From positions 124,001 through 188,000 of the forward strand of contig NZ_BJMM01000010.1 of the NCBI RefSeq assembly GCF_006539165.1: a DNA stretch of 64,000 bases, read 5' to 3'. Below are positions 25,239 through 32,923 of the stretch, in pieces (within the stretch, counting starts at the first letter, position 1; each line of letters opens with the position of its first letter). The DNA comes from Streptomyces cacaoi. GTDB taxonomy: Bacteria > Actinomycetota > Actinomycetes > Streptomycetales > Streptomycetaceae. The position numbers and the translations under genes were made by a program. The notes beneath the pieces are model-generated. The model worked only from the letters and a program-made list of their open reading frames with translations, was not told the origin of the DNA and did no database searches.

Positions 25239-26708
25239 TCATGCCTTCGAGTCGGTCAGGGGATGGTCGTCCTCGTCGGGGCGGGCTTCGTCGGTCGGGT
25301 GCGGGGTGGGGGAGCGGTGCCACAGCGGCGGCAGTCTGCGGGTGGCGAGGTGGACCAGGGCCGCGACGGCGAAGCCGACGTAGTAGGAGAGCTCTCCCCA
25401 CTCGGGGTGGTCCGCGGCGACGAAGCCGGTGTAGAGGTGCGAGTTCCAGAAGGGGACCGCCGCGAGCGCCCCCGCCGCCCAGGCGACGAAGCCCCATTCG
25501 AGGACGCGGTTCCGGTCGTACAGTTCCGGGATCCGTGAGCGGTCCTTGCGGGGGCCGACGTGGTAGTCGATGAGCAGGACGGCGACGTAGGGGGCGATGA
25601 AGTAGGCGGTGAGGTTCAAGAACACCTCGAAGGAGGTGTAGATGCCGTCCGCCGCCCAGATGCTGACGCCGAGTGCGGCGAGGCAGATGAAGGTGACGCA
25701 GGTGCTGCGGCGGAAGGGGAGGCCGAGGGTCTGGAGGGAGATGGCGCCGCCGTAGACGTTGAGGAAGTTCTGCGAGAAGGACGACAGCAGGATGGCGAGC
25801 ATCGCGGGCACGGCCCAGGGGCCGGTGAGGTCCTTGAGCGCGGCGATGGGGTCGGTGGAGTCGGAGGCGCCGGCGAGGACGGCGCCGGTGATGCCGAGCC
25901 AGGTGAGGGTGAGGAAGTTGCCGAGCGCGGTGAGCAGGCCGGCGCGGCGGCTGATGCCGGGCGTGGAGGGCAGGTAGCGGGAGTAGTCGGAGGCGAAGGG
26001 GAGCCAGGCGATGAGGAAGGCCAGGAAGTGCCCGGCGAGGGTGATCCATCCGCCGACGGGGCCGTGGTATCCGGAGGCCGAGGGGTCGGCGGCGAGGAAG
26101 GAGCTTCCCCGTCGTAGGGCGACGACCGTGACCAGCACGAAGAGGGCGAGCAGTACGAAGGTGAGGATCCGCTCCAGGTAGTGGATCATGTTGTAGCCGA
26201 AGACGGCGACGGTCAGTTGCAGCCCGGCCAGCAGCACGGCGCAGACCCAGAAGGGTATGCCGATCAGTACGCCGAGGGCCTTGCCGCCCAGGATGATGGT
26301 GACGGCGGCCCAGCCGACGCCGGCGAAGACGTTGATGTAGGCCACCGGCACCAGGTTGCCGACGAACCCCAGCGGGCCCCGCGCCTGCATCTGCTGGGGC
26401 ACGCCGAGGTGGACGCCCATCCGGGAGAGCACGCCCATGGCCGTCGCGCCCACGAGCGCGCCGACGACGATGGCGGAGACGGCGGCTCCCATGGACAGCC
26501 CGAGGGAGGCCGCGCTGAAGCCGAGCAGCATGATGGGGAAGTTCAGGCCGGCGGCGAACCAGATGAAGAACTGGGAACTGGGCTTTCCGTGCCGCTCGGC
26601 GTCGGGGATGTGGTCGATGCCGTACGGCTCGACCTGGGCGATGTTGTCCCGGTAGCCGTGGTCGTGCGGCTGTACCGGCCCGGGGGGACGCCCCGTTGCG
26701 TTGCTCAT
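25239..26708 (-). CDS. NCS1 family nucleobase/cation permease
   Basis: The 489-residue protein has about twelve membrane helices and the NCS1 (purine-cytosine permease-like) pattern, with QFFIWFAAGLNFPIMLLGFS in helix 1, PVAYINVFAGVGWAAV and AWLPFASDYSRYLP. The family imports nucleobases, hydantoins, allantoin or related heterocycles with Na+ or H+. The ATG at 26708 has an AGGGAG site. It is divergent from the GntR regulator, and a TTGCATGC element lies in the upstream region. The same element occurs at the catabolic cluster at 32.2-32.4 kb, so it may import that pathway's substrate. This link is inferred. Confidence 0.9.
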   Translation of the reverse strand: MSNATGRPPGPVQPHDHGYRDNIAQVEPYGIDHIPDAERHGKPSSQFFIWFAAGLNFPIMLLGFSAASLGLSMGAAVSAIVVGALVGATAMGVLSRMGVHLGVPQQMQARGPLGFVGNLVPVAYINVFAGVGWAAVTIILGGKALGVLIGIPFWVCAVLLAGLQLTVAVFGYNMIHYLERILTFVLLALFVLVTVVALRRGSSFLAADPSASGYHGPVGGWITLAGHFLAFLIAWLPFASDYSRYLPSTPGISRRAGLLTALGNFLTLTWLGITGAVLAGASDSTDPIAALKDLTGPWAVPAMLAILLSSFSQNFLNVYGGAISLQTLGLPFRRSTCVTFICLAALGVSIWAADGIYTSFEVFLNLTAYFIAPYVAVLLIDYHVGPRKDRSRIPELYDRNRVLEWGFVAWAAGALAAVPFWNSHLYTGFVAADHPEWGELSYYVGFAVAALVHLATRRLPPLWHRSPTPHPTDEARPDEDDHPLTDSKA

Positions 26709-26744
26709 GTGCAGCTCCCTGGAGAAGGCGCGTACTTGGATGGT

Positions 26745-26756
26745 GTTGCATGCCAG
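26745..26756. promoter_or_regulatory. GntR-type half-palindrome upstream of the NCS1 permease gene
   Basis: GTTGCATGCCAG matches 10 of 12 bases of the perfect palindrome CTTGCATGCAAG found at 32257-32268. It lies 37 bases upstream of the permease start and is flanked by CGTACT and AGTACG. Confidence 0.5.
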
Positions 26757-26858
26757 TACGTGGTGGAGTGCGACTGGATGGTCGTGCGGAGAAGAGCGGG
26801 GAGTGGCTGGAAAGTTGGGGGTCGACGGCCACCTGTGCGGGGCTGGTGATCAGTCGCC

Positions 26859-26887
26859 TTGACGGGGATGGAGGCGTTCTCTAGCTT
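26859..26887 (+). promoter_or_regulatory. Sigma-70-type promoter of the GntR gene, probably leaderless
   Basis: TTGACG at 26859-26864 and TAGCTT at 26882-26887 are separated by exactly 17 bp. The ATG at 26896 begins eight bases after the -10 and has no ribosome site, so the transcript probably starts at or next to the start codon. Confidence 0.75.
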
Positions 26888-26895
26888 GTTGTGCC

Positions 26896-27621
26896 ATGCC
26901 TGATACATCAGCGGCCAGGTCGGCGATCCGTCAGCAGTCCCTGTCGGGCACCAGCGCCCGGAGCCGGGTGATCAGCGAACTGCGCGGGCGGATCATCTCG
27001 GGGGAGCTGGCCCCGGGGACCAGCCTCTCGGAGATCGTGCTCTCGGAAGCCTTCGGAGTGAGCCGGACCCCGGTGCGCGAGGCGCTCAAGCAGCTTCAGA
27101 CCGAGGGGCTGGTCGACATCCGGCCGAGGGTGGGCACGTTCGTGTCCGCGCCCTCCCGCAGGGAGATCACCGAGCTGTTCCAGATGAAGGAACTGCTGGA
27201 AGGCGCCGCCGCCCGGCTCCTGGCACAGCGCGGACGGGTGGTGGAACTCGAACAGCTGGAGGAGAACCTGCTCCGTGCCGATGAGGCCGTGCGGAAGGGC
27301 GGCCAGGACCGGTACGCCGAGCTGGTCCACGAGTTCCACGACCTGATCATGCGAGGGGCCGACAACGCGAAGCTCGCGGACCACTACCAGACGCTGATGA
27401 ATCAGCTCGCCTACCACCGGCTCGTGCACACGTCGCTGTCCCAGCCGGGGCGCGCGACCCGTTCGGAGTCGGAGCACCACCATGTGCTGGAACTGATCCG
27501 CGCCAAGGACGGTGACGGGGCGGAGCGTGTGATGCGCGAGCATGTGAGGGCCAGTTACCGGGCGTTGATGGACAGCCTGGATCGGCAGGCGTCCACGGAC
27601 GCTCCGGCGGGCGGGGCGTGA
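26896..27621 (+). CDS. GntR family (FadR subfamily, FCD domain) regulator
   Basis: The 241-residue regulator has an N-terminal winged helix (about 20-85) with SEIVLSEAFGVSRTPVREALKQLQTEGLV. A C-terminal FCD ligand domain follows, with the expected acidic and His residues (ELVHEFHDLIMRGADN and ESEHHHVLELI) that usually hold a metal and a carboxylate effector. Such regulators generally repress catabolic genes until the substrate or an intermediate binds. It is divergent from the NCS1 permease and next to the monooxygenase operon. TTGCATGCAA-like sites near those genes are good candidates for its operator. Confidence 0.92.
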   Translation: MPDTSAARSAIRQQSLSGTSARSRVISELRGRIISGELAPGTSLSEIVLSEAFGVSRTPVREALKQLQTEGLVDIRPRVGTFVSAPSRREITELFQMKELLEGAAARLLAQRGRVVELEQLEENLLRADEAVRKGGQDRYAELVHEFHDLIMRGADNAKLADHYQTLMNQLAYHRLVHTSLSQPGRATRSESEHHHVLELIRAKDGDGAERVMREHVRASYRALMDSLDRQASTDAPAGGA

Positions 27622-27624
27622 GGA

Positions 27625-27651
27625 GGGCCGGCCGCCGGCCGCGGACGGCCC
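27625..27651. terminator. Terminator between the GntR gene and the dehydrogenase gene
   Basis: GGGCCG at 27625-27630 pairs with CGGCCC at 27646-27651, with a smaller GGCC-GGCC dyad inside. It lies in the 45-base gap between convergent genes and may serve both. Confidence 0.5.
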
Positions 27652-27666
27652 GTCGGCCCCGTGCCG

Positions 27667-29166
27667 TCACGAGCGCAGGACGAACGGGTCGTCGGCCGGG
27701 CCCTCGTCGGTGTTGATCCACACGCTCTTCAGCCGTGTGTACTCGTCCATGGCCTCGGTGCCGTGCTCGATGCCCATGCCGCTGGACTTGAAGCCGGAGC
27801 GCGGCGACATGGGGGACATCGAGCGGTAGGTGTTGACCCACACCGTCCCGGCGTCCAGGCGCGCGGAGACCCGGTGGGCACGTGCCAGGTCGCGCGTCCA
27901 CACCCCGGCGGCGAGCCCGTACTCGGTGCCGTTGGCCAGGGCGACCAGTTCGTCCTCGGTGTCGAAGGGCATGACGGCCACCACGGGGCCGAAGATCTCT
28001 TCCTGGCACAGCCGCATGGTGTTGGCCGCGTCGACGAAGACCGTCGGCCGGTAGTAGAAACCGTCGGCCAGCCCGGACCCCGCGTCGGGCCGTTGCTCGC
28101 CGGTGACGATCCGTGCCCCCTCGGACCGCCCGAGCCGGACGTACTCCTCGACCCGGTCGCGCTGGCTCTCGATCGCCAGCGGGCCCAGCTGCGTTCCGGG
28201 GTCCAGAGGGTCTCCGAGCCGGAGGGACCGGGCCTTGTCCGCGACCCGCTCGACCACCTCGTCGTAGACGGCACGGTGGGCGAAGACGCGGCTGCCCGCC
28301 ACGCAGGTCTGGCCCGCGGCGGCGAAGACACCGGCCACGACGCCGGTGGCGGCGTCGGCCACGTTCGCGTCGTCGAAAACGATGTTGGGGGATTTGCCGC
28401 CCAGTTCCAGGGTGGTGCGCACGAACCGGGAGGCGCAGCTCGCCGCGATGCGCGAGCCGGTCGCCGTGCTGCCGGTGAAGGACACCTTGGCGACCCGCGG
28501 ATCCTCGGTGAGCGGCCCGCCGATCTCGTCGCCGTAGCCGGTGACGACGTTGACGACGCCGGGCGGGAAGCCGGCCTTCTCGAAGAGCGGTACCAGGCCC
28601 AGGAGGGAGGCGCTGGTGTGCTCGGACGGCTTGACGACGACGGTGTTGCCCGCCGCGAGCGCGGGAGCGATCTTGGTGGCCGTCAGCAGCAGCGGCGAGT
28701 TCCACGGGGTGATGGCGACCACGACCCCCAGGGGTTCGCGCACCGTGTAGTTGAGGATCTCGCGCCGTGCCGCGGGGACGGTCTGCCCGTGCGGCTTGTC
28801 GGCCAGCCCCGCGTAGAAGTGGAAGTACTCGGGCAGGCTGGCGAGTTGGGCGCGCATCTCGGTCAGCAGTTTGCCGTTGTCGAGGGTCTCGGTGCGGGCC
28901 AGCTCCTCGGCGTGCTCGCCGATCAGCTCGGCCACGCGGCGCAGGAGGGCCCCGCGGCGCGGCTGGGGCAGGTCGCGCCAGGCGGGATCGGAGAACGCTG
29001 CCGCGGCGGCTTCGACGGCGCGGCGTGCGTCCTCGGCGTCGCCCCGCGCGGTCTCGTACCAGACCGCGCCGGTCGCGGGGTTGACGCTGGGCAGATACGT
29101 CCCCGCGGCGGGCGGCACCCAGGAACCGGCGATGTAGTGGTCATGACGCGGCAGCGGTGCCGTCAC
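27667..29166 (-). CDS. NAD(P)-dependent aldehyde dehydrogenase
   Basis: The 499-residue protein is a complete aldehyde dehydrogenase. It has the cofactor region TPWNSPLLL and KPSEHTSASLL, the general base Glu in TLELGGKSPN near residue 260, the catalytic Cys in GQTCVAGSR near 294, and EEIFGPVVAVMPF. It should oxidise an aldehyde to an acid. It is the last gene of the monooxygenase operon. Its start overlaps the end of the hydrolase gene by 26 bases, which indicates cotranslation. In that context it may oxidise the aldehyde released by the monooxygenase or hydrolase step. Confidence 0.93.
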   Translation of the reverse strand: MTAPLPRHDHYIAGSWVPPAAGTYLPSVNPATGAVWYETARGDAEDARRAVEAAAAAFSDPAWRDLPQPRRGALLRRVAELIGEHAEELARTETLDNGKLLTEMRAQLASLPEYFHFYAGLADKPHGQTVPAARREILNYTVREPLGVVVAITPWNSPLLLTATKIAPALAAGNTVVVKPSEHTSASLLGLVPLFEKAGFPPGVVNVVTGYGDEIGGPLTEDPRVAKVSFTGSTATGSRIAASCASRFVRTTLELGGKSPNIVFDDANVADAATGVVAGVFAAAGQTCVAGSRVFAHRAVYDEVVERVADKARSLRLGDPLDPGTQLGPLAIESQRDRVEEYVRLGRSEGARIVTGEQRPDAGSGLADGFYYRPTVFVDAANTMRLCQEEIFGPVVAVMPFDTEDELVALANGTEYGLAAGVWTRDLARAHRVSARLDAGTVWVNTYRSMSPMSPRSGFKSSGMGIEHGTEAMDEYTRLKSVWINTDEGPADDPFVLRS

Positions 29167-29950
29167 GTTCCACCTCCGTGATGTGTCGGATGATCTCGTT
29201 CGTCAGGGCTTCGGGAGCTTCCAGCGGCAGCAGATGACGGGCGCCCTCGATCAGGGCGTACCGGGCCCCGGGCACGGCGTCCGCCAGCCGCCGGGTCATC
29301 AGCGGTGTGGAGCCGGGGTCCTCGCTGCCGGTGACGGCCAGGGTGGGCGCGGCGACGGCCCCCAGCCGCGGCCACAGCTCGGCGTCGGCGCGGGCGAACA
29401 CCTCGTAGCACGCGAGGTAGGAGGCGCGGTCCTGGCCGAGGAGCGTCGCGCGCACGCTGTCGGCCAGCTGCGGTTCCTCCGCACGCCACCGCGGGGCGAA
29501 CCAGCGCTCGACGGCGGCGTCGGCGGCGGCGGTGAAGTCCTCCCGGGCGGTGTGCAGCCGGCGGAGCACCGACTCCCGCTCCCGCGCCGAGCGCCGGGCC
29601 ACGGAGCTGACCAGCGTCAGCGAGGCCACCGCCGACGGCTCCCGCAGGGCGACCGCGGCGGCGACCAGCGCCCCGAGCGAGAAGCCGACCAGGTGCGCGG
29701 GGCGTTCGCTCACCTTCAGGACGTCGTCGGCCAGCTCGGTGAGGCCGAGCCCCGGGGCCGCCGCCGGTGAGGCGCCGTGGCCGCGCAGATCGACCGCGCG
29801 GACCCGGTGCCGGGCGGCGAGCGCGGGCCGGCACCGGTCCCACATCCGCCGGTCGAGCCCGACGCCGTGCAGGAGCACCACGGGTGTGCCGTGGCCCGAG
29901 TCCTCGTGGGCGAGGGCGCCCGGGGGCTGTCCGGCCGGTCCGCCGTTCAC
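29141..29950 (-). CDS. Alpha/beta hydrolase of the monooxygenase operon
   Basis: The 269-residue enzyme has LLHGVGLDRRMWD (oxyanion region), DLRGHGAS, the nucleophile motif GFSLGA with Ser91, an Asp in GSEDPGSTPL and a His in GARHLLPLE, a complete catalytic triad. It resembles 3-oxoadipate enol-lactonase and RutD-type hydrolases. It overlaps the second DUF1185-family gene by four bases and the dehydrogenase by 26. The position between the DUF1185-family pair and the dehydrogenase suggests hydrolysis of a ring-opened or acyl intermediate. Confidence 0.9.
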   Translation of the reverse strand: MNGGPAGQPPGALAHEDSGHGTPVVLLHGVGLDRRMWDRCRPALAARHRVRAVDLRGHGASPAAAPGLGLTELADDVLKVSERPAHLVGFSLGALVAAAVALREPSAVASLTLVSSVARRSARERESVLRRLHTAREDFTAAADAAVERWFAPRWRAEEPQLADSVRATLLGQDRASYLACYEVFARADAELWPRLGAVAAPTLAVTGSEDPGSTPLMTRRLADAVPGARYALIEGARHLLPLEAPEALTNEIIRHITEVERDGTAAAS

Positions 29951-30498
29951 TGCTCGGTCGCCAGCGGGGCGAGACGTGCCTGCGGCCGGCCCTGGCCCGC
30001 CGCCGCCAGCGCGATCACGATCTCGCCCGCGCGGGGCGCGTCGGGGATGCGTACCTCCACGCTCTGGTGGTGGGAGCGGACGGTCGCGTCGGTGATGTGC
30101 TTGAGCGGGATGTCGAACACGGTCCCCGCCGGGGCCACCTTCTCCAGCGCCGGCAGCAGTGTCGTCGCAGAGGCCGCTTCCCGGAAGTGGTCACCGAACT
30201 TCAGGGTGTGGATGAGACCCGAGCCGTGTTCGACCTCGCCGTCGAGACCGACGACGGCCGCCTTGCCGTACGCCTCGACCGGCCGGCCGAGCGCCTTGAC
30301 GACCAACGGGGCCAGCAGCGCGCCCAGTCGGGGCGCGGTCTCGTCGATGCCGGCCGACAGGTCCCGTACGAAGCCCTGCCCGGCCCACGGATTGTCGATG
30401 ACCGCCGCCACCACGGCGGTGCGGGCGGCCGGGGAGACGGTCTCGCCGCCCTCGGTGTGGATCTCGTCGACCAGGGTGACGGTCTTGCGCAGCTTCAT
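29947..30498 (-). CDS. AA_synth (DUF1185) family protein, second paralogue
   Basis: The 183-residue protein belongs to the amino-acid-synthesis family formerly DUF1185, whose biochemical role is not established. It shares with the upstream gene the elements NPWAGQG, YGKAAVVGLDGEVEHGSG, IHT and VRIPDAPRAGE, so the two are diverged paralogues. The ATG at 30498 overlaps the stop of the first paralogue, and the gene's own stop overlaps the hydrolase start. The adjacent tandem pair suggests a heteromeric enzyme. A member structure was reported with a chorismate-mutase-like fold similar to RidA proteins; I rely on memory for that. Confidence 0.85.
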   Translation of the reverse strand: MKLRKTVTLVDEIHTEGGETVSPAARTAVVAAVIDNPWAGQGFVRDLSAGIDETAPRLGALLAPLVVKALGRPVEAYGKAAVVGLDGEVEHGSGLIHTLKFGDHFREAASATTLLPALEKVAPAGTVFDIPLKHITDATVRSHHQSVEVRIPDAPRAGEIVIALAAAGQGRPQARLAPLATEQ

Positions 30499-31088
30499 CG
30501 GGTTCCTTCCAGGGTCTCCAGGGTGACGGCGGGGTCGGTGCTGCGGTCGCCGATCCGGGCGTTGGGGCGCGGCCCGGTGGCGGCCGCCGCGGTGATCACC
30601 AGCTCGTCCGGGCGGGGCCCGTCGGGCACGCGGATCTGCGTGGCGGAGTAGTGGGAGCGGGTCGCCGCCTCCGTCTTGTGCCACACGGGCACGGTCGCGG
30701 TCGTGCCCGCGACGGCGCGCTCCTCGCTGAACGCGATGATCGACGTGCCGTGCAGCAGCTCGCGCAGGACGTTCCCGAAGTACGGCGTGTGGATCAGCGC
30801 GTCCCCGTGCTCGGCCTCGCCGTCCAGCCCCACCAGCGCCGCCTTGCCGAAGGAGGCGATGGCGTCGGCGCCGCCCAGCACGGCCGTCAGCCGGTCGGCG
30901 ATCTCCCGGGCCAGCACCGGCGCCAGCTTCTCGGCCTCGGGCCGCAGGTCGGCCACGACGCCCCGGCCGGCCCAGGGGTTGCGTACGGCGACGGCCACCG
31001 CGCCACGGCGGACCGGTGTGTGCACGGCCGCCCCCAGCTCCAGGGAGAGTTCTTCGCAGGAGGTGACCACCCGCCGGATGGGGCTCAC
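30495..31088 (-). CDS. AA_synth (DUF1185) family protein, first paralogue
   Basis: The 197-residue protein is the upstream member of the pair. It has NPWAGRG near residue 37, FGKAALVGLDGEAEHGDA near 80, LIHTPYFGN, and the C-terminal THYSATQ-like segment RSHYSATQIRVPDGPRPDELVI. The conserved Lys, Asp, Glu and His of GKAALVGLDGEAEHG are shared with the second copy and are the best candidates for active-site residues. The GTG at 31088 overlaps the monooxygenase stop in a GTGA junction. No signal peptide or membrane helix is present, so it is cytoplasmic. Confidence 0.85.
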   Translation of the reverse strand: MSPIRRVVTSCEELSLELGAAVHTPVRRGAVAVAVRNPWAGRGVVADLRPEAEKLAPVLAREIADRLTAVLGGADAIASFGKAALVGLDGEAEHGDALIHTPYFGNVLRELLHGTSIIAFSEERAVAGTTATVPVWHKTEAATRSHYSATQIRVPDGPRPDELVITAAAATGPRPNARIGDRSTDPAVTLETLEGTR

Positions 31089-32224
31089 GGGCGGTCCCCC
31101 TCGCCGGAGAAGCGCGGGAGGACGTGTTCGGAGAAGAGCTCCAGGCTGCGCATCGCATGCTTGTGCGGCAGCCCGGGGTGTGTCGTCCAGAGCATGAGAT
31201 GCTCCAGGCCCACCTCGTCCCGCAGTTGCTCGATCTTGCCGGCCACGTGCTCGGGCGTGCCCACCAGCAGATTGCGGTCGTCGAGGAAGTCGAAGCTCAG
31301 CTCGTGCTGCGGGCCCAGCTCCTCACCGGCCTCCATCAGGTTCGACAGCCCGCGCCAGTGGGTCACCCACCGGTAGGTCTGCATCAGGGCGTGTTCGAAC
31401 TCGGCGCGGGCCTGCTCCATCGTGTCGGCCACGTACACGTCGCGGACCAGCGCGAGCCCTTCCCCGGGCGCGTACGGGCGGCCGGCGGCCTCCGACGCGG
31501 TGCGCCGGTACAGCGCGAACCGGTCCTTGAGCGCGGAGACCGGCGGCAGCCAGAAGATGCCCTGGATGCCCTGCCGCGCCGACGACTCGATGGACCGGGG
31601 CGAGTCGACGACCTGCCACAGCGGCGGGTGCGGGCGCTGGTACGGCTGGGGCACGACCTTGAGCTTCTCGATCTCGCCGTCGCGGACGAACTCCGGTGAC
31701 GCCGGGGAGAGGGGGTGGTCCCACCGGACGCCGGGCGCGGGGAAGTCGAAGAAGCGGCCGTGGTGCTCGAAGAACTCCCCGGACCACGCCTTGCGCATGA
31801 CCTCCAACGTCTCTTCGAACAGCGCCCGGTTCTGCTCCTGGTCGCGCGGGTCGGCCGCGGGGTTGAGGTTCACCGCCTCCCGCCCGTACAGGCCGCGTCC
31901 GACGCCGATCTCCACCCGGCCGCCGGAGAGCTGGTCCAGCAGGGCCAGATCCTCGGCCAGCCGCAGCGGATGCCAGAAGGTCACGATGCTGGCCGCCTGG
32001 CCGATCCGCAGACGCTCGGTGCGGGCGGCGATGTCGGCGCCCATCAGCACCGGATTGGGCGTCAGTTCCTGGCCCTCGTGGCCGAAGTGGTGCTCGGTGT
32101 ACCAGGCCGACCAGAAGCCCGCCTGCTCCGCGGCGACGGCGTACTCCCGTGCCTCCCGCATCAGACGGTGGTAGTCGCCCAACTGCCCCGGAGCGCCGAG
32201 CGCGTGAAAGATCGAAAAACGCAT
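31085..32224 (-). CDS. LLM class flavin-dependent monooxygenase
   Basis: The 379-residue protein is a bacterial-luciferase-like TIM-barrel flavin enzyme. It begins MRFSIFHALG and has the typical EQAGFWSAWYTEHHFG, LRIGQAASIVTFWHPLRLAED, GRVEIGVGRG and a C-terminal VGTPEHVAGKIEQL. It would use reduced FMN, supplied by the divergently encoded flavin reductase, to insert oxygen into a small organic substrate. It is the first gene of a five-gene operon whose junctions all overlap. The upstream region holds a perfect CTTGCATGCAAG palindrome 33 bases before the start. The substrate is unknown. Confidence 0.92.
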   Translation of the reverse strand: MRFSIFHALGAPGQLGDYHRLMREAREYAVAAEQAGFWSAWYTEHHFGHEGQELTPNPVLMGADIAARTERLRIGQAASIVTFWHPLRLAEDLALLDQLSGGRVEIGVGRGLYGREAVNLNPAADPRDQEQNRALFEETLEVMRKAWSGEFFEHHGRFFDFPAPGVRWDHPLSPASPEFVRDGEIEKLKVVPQPYQRPHPPLWQVVDSPRSIESSARQGIQGIFWLPPVSALKDRFALYRRTASEAAGRPYAPGEGLALVRDVYVADTMEQARAEFEHALMQTYRWVTHWRGLSNLMEAGEELGPQHELSFDFLDDRNLLVGTPEHVAGKIEQLRDEVGLEHLMLWTTHPGLPHKHAMRSLELFSEHVLPRFSGEGDRP

Positions 32225-32256
32225 AACTGCCTCTCGTCATGCAGGGAAATCCGTCT

Positions 32257-32268
32257 CTTGCATGCAAG
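32257..32268. promoter_or_regulatory. Perfect CTTGCATGCAAG palindrome in the divergent control region
   Basis: The 12-bp perfect palindrome lies 33 bases upstream of the monooxygenase start. Its TTGCATGCAA core has the form bound by FadR-type GntR regulators, and a related half-site lies at 32408-32415. Confidence 0.65.
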
Positions 32269-32403
32269 GGAAACGTAGGCAGGCCGCTCTGAGACCGTCA
32301 AGAGATCGTGCACGCACAGTTGAGATGTCGAGAAAAGTGCCTGTTCACAGGGGAGTTGGTGGAGCCGTGAAGGGAAGTGGGCGCCTCGCTGCTGCATCGA
32401 CCA

Positions 32404-32432
32404 TTGACATGCAAGAAGGCGGTTCGTAACTT
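32404..32432 (+). promoter_or_regulatory. Promoter of the SnoaL-flavin reductase operon with overlapping operator half-site
   Basis: TTGACA at 32404-32409 and TAACTT at 32427-32432 are exactly 17 bp apart, a near-consensus promoter. CATGCAAG at 32408-32415 overlaps the -35 and repeats half of the palindrome at 32257-32268, as expected for repression by the same regulator. Confidence 0.75.
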
Positions 32433-32476
32433 CCTGGCACACCACAGAACTCTGTGCTTCGACAGGAGGACACCGC

Positions 32477-32923
32477 ATGAGTTCCGATCTCAGGCGCCGG
32501 CTCGGCACGGCGTGGGAGGCCGCCTGGAACCGCGGGGACACCGACGCGCTGGACCGGCTTCTCGCCCCCGGCTACACACGCCACGGCCGCACCGAGCAGA
32601 CCCGCGACGACCTCAAGGCCGGGATCCGGGCCTGCCGGGAGGGGATGCCCGATCTGCGGACCGTGATCGACGACTACGTGGCCGACGGCGACCGGCTGGC
32701 CGTCCGCTGGCACAGCAGCGGTACGCACACCGGATTCCTGCTGGGCACCCCGGCCACGGGGCGCCGGCTCACGGTCTCCGGCGCGACCTTCTCCCGCGTC
32801 GAGGACGGCACCATCGCCGAGGAGTGGGTCACCTGGGACCCCCGGCAGATGCTGCACGCACTCGGCGTCATCCCCCTGGACAGCGGGTTCGAGCACCTCG
32901 GCGGAAAGGCGGTCACGGCATGA
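32477..32923 (+). CDS. SnoaL-like / NTF2-fold protein
   Basis: The 148-residue protein has the cone-shaped NTF2-like fold pattern of SnoaL and ester-cyclase-like enzymes: EAAWNRGDTDALDRLLAPGYTRHG at the start, then DLKAGIRACREGMPDLRTVIDDYVADGDRLAVRWHSSGTHTG in pieces typical of the family, and the closing TFSRVEDGTIAEEWVTWD. Such proteins act as small cyclases, isomerases or hydrolases without a cofactor. The ATG has an AGGAGG site, and its stop overlaps the flavin reductase start. It may process an unstable product of the monooxygenase. That role is inferred from position. Confidence 0.85.
   Translation: MSSDLRRRLGTAWEAAWNRGDTDALDRLLAPGYTRHGRTEQTRDDLKAGIRACREGMPDLRTVIDDYVADGDRLAVRWHSSGTHTGFLLGTPATGRRLTVSGATFSRVEDGTIAEEWVTWDPRQMLHALGVIPLDSGFEHLGGKAVTA

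Noticed and set aside
29947..31158. One long 403-residue protein covering both DUF1185-family genes
   Set aside because: The N-terminal part is a frame shadow of the first paralogue; the second begins at its own ATG at 30498 overlapping the first stop.
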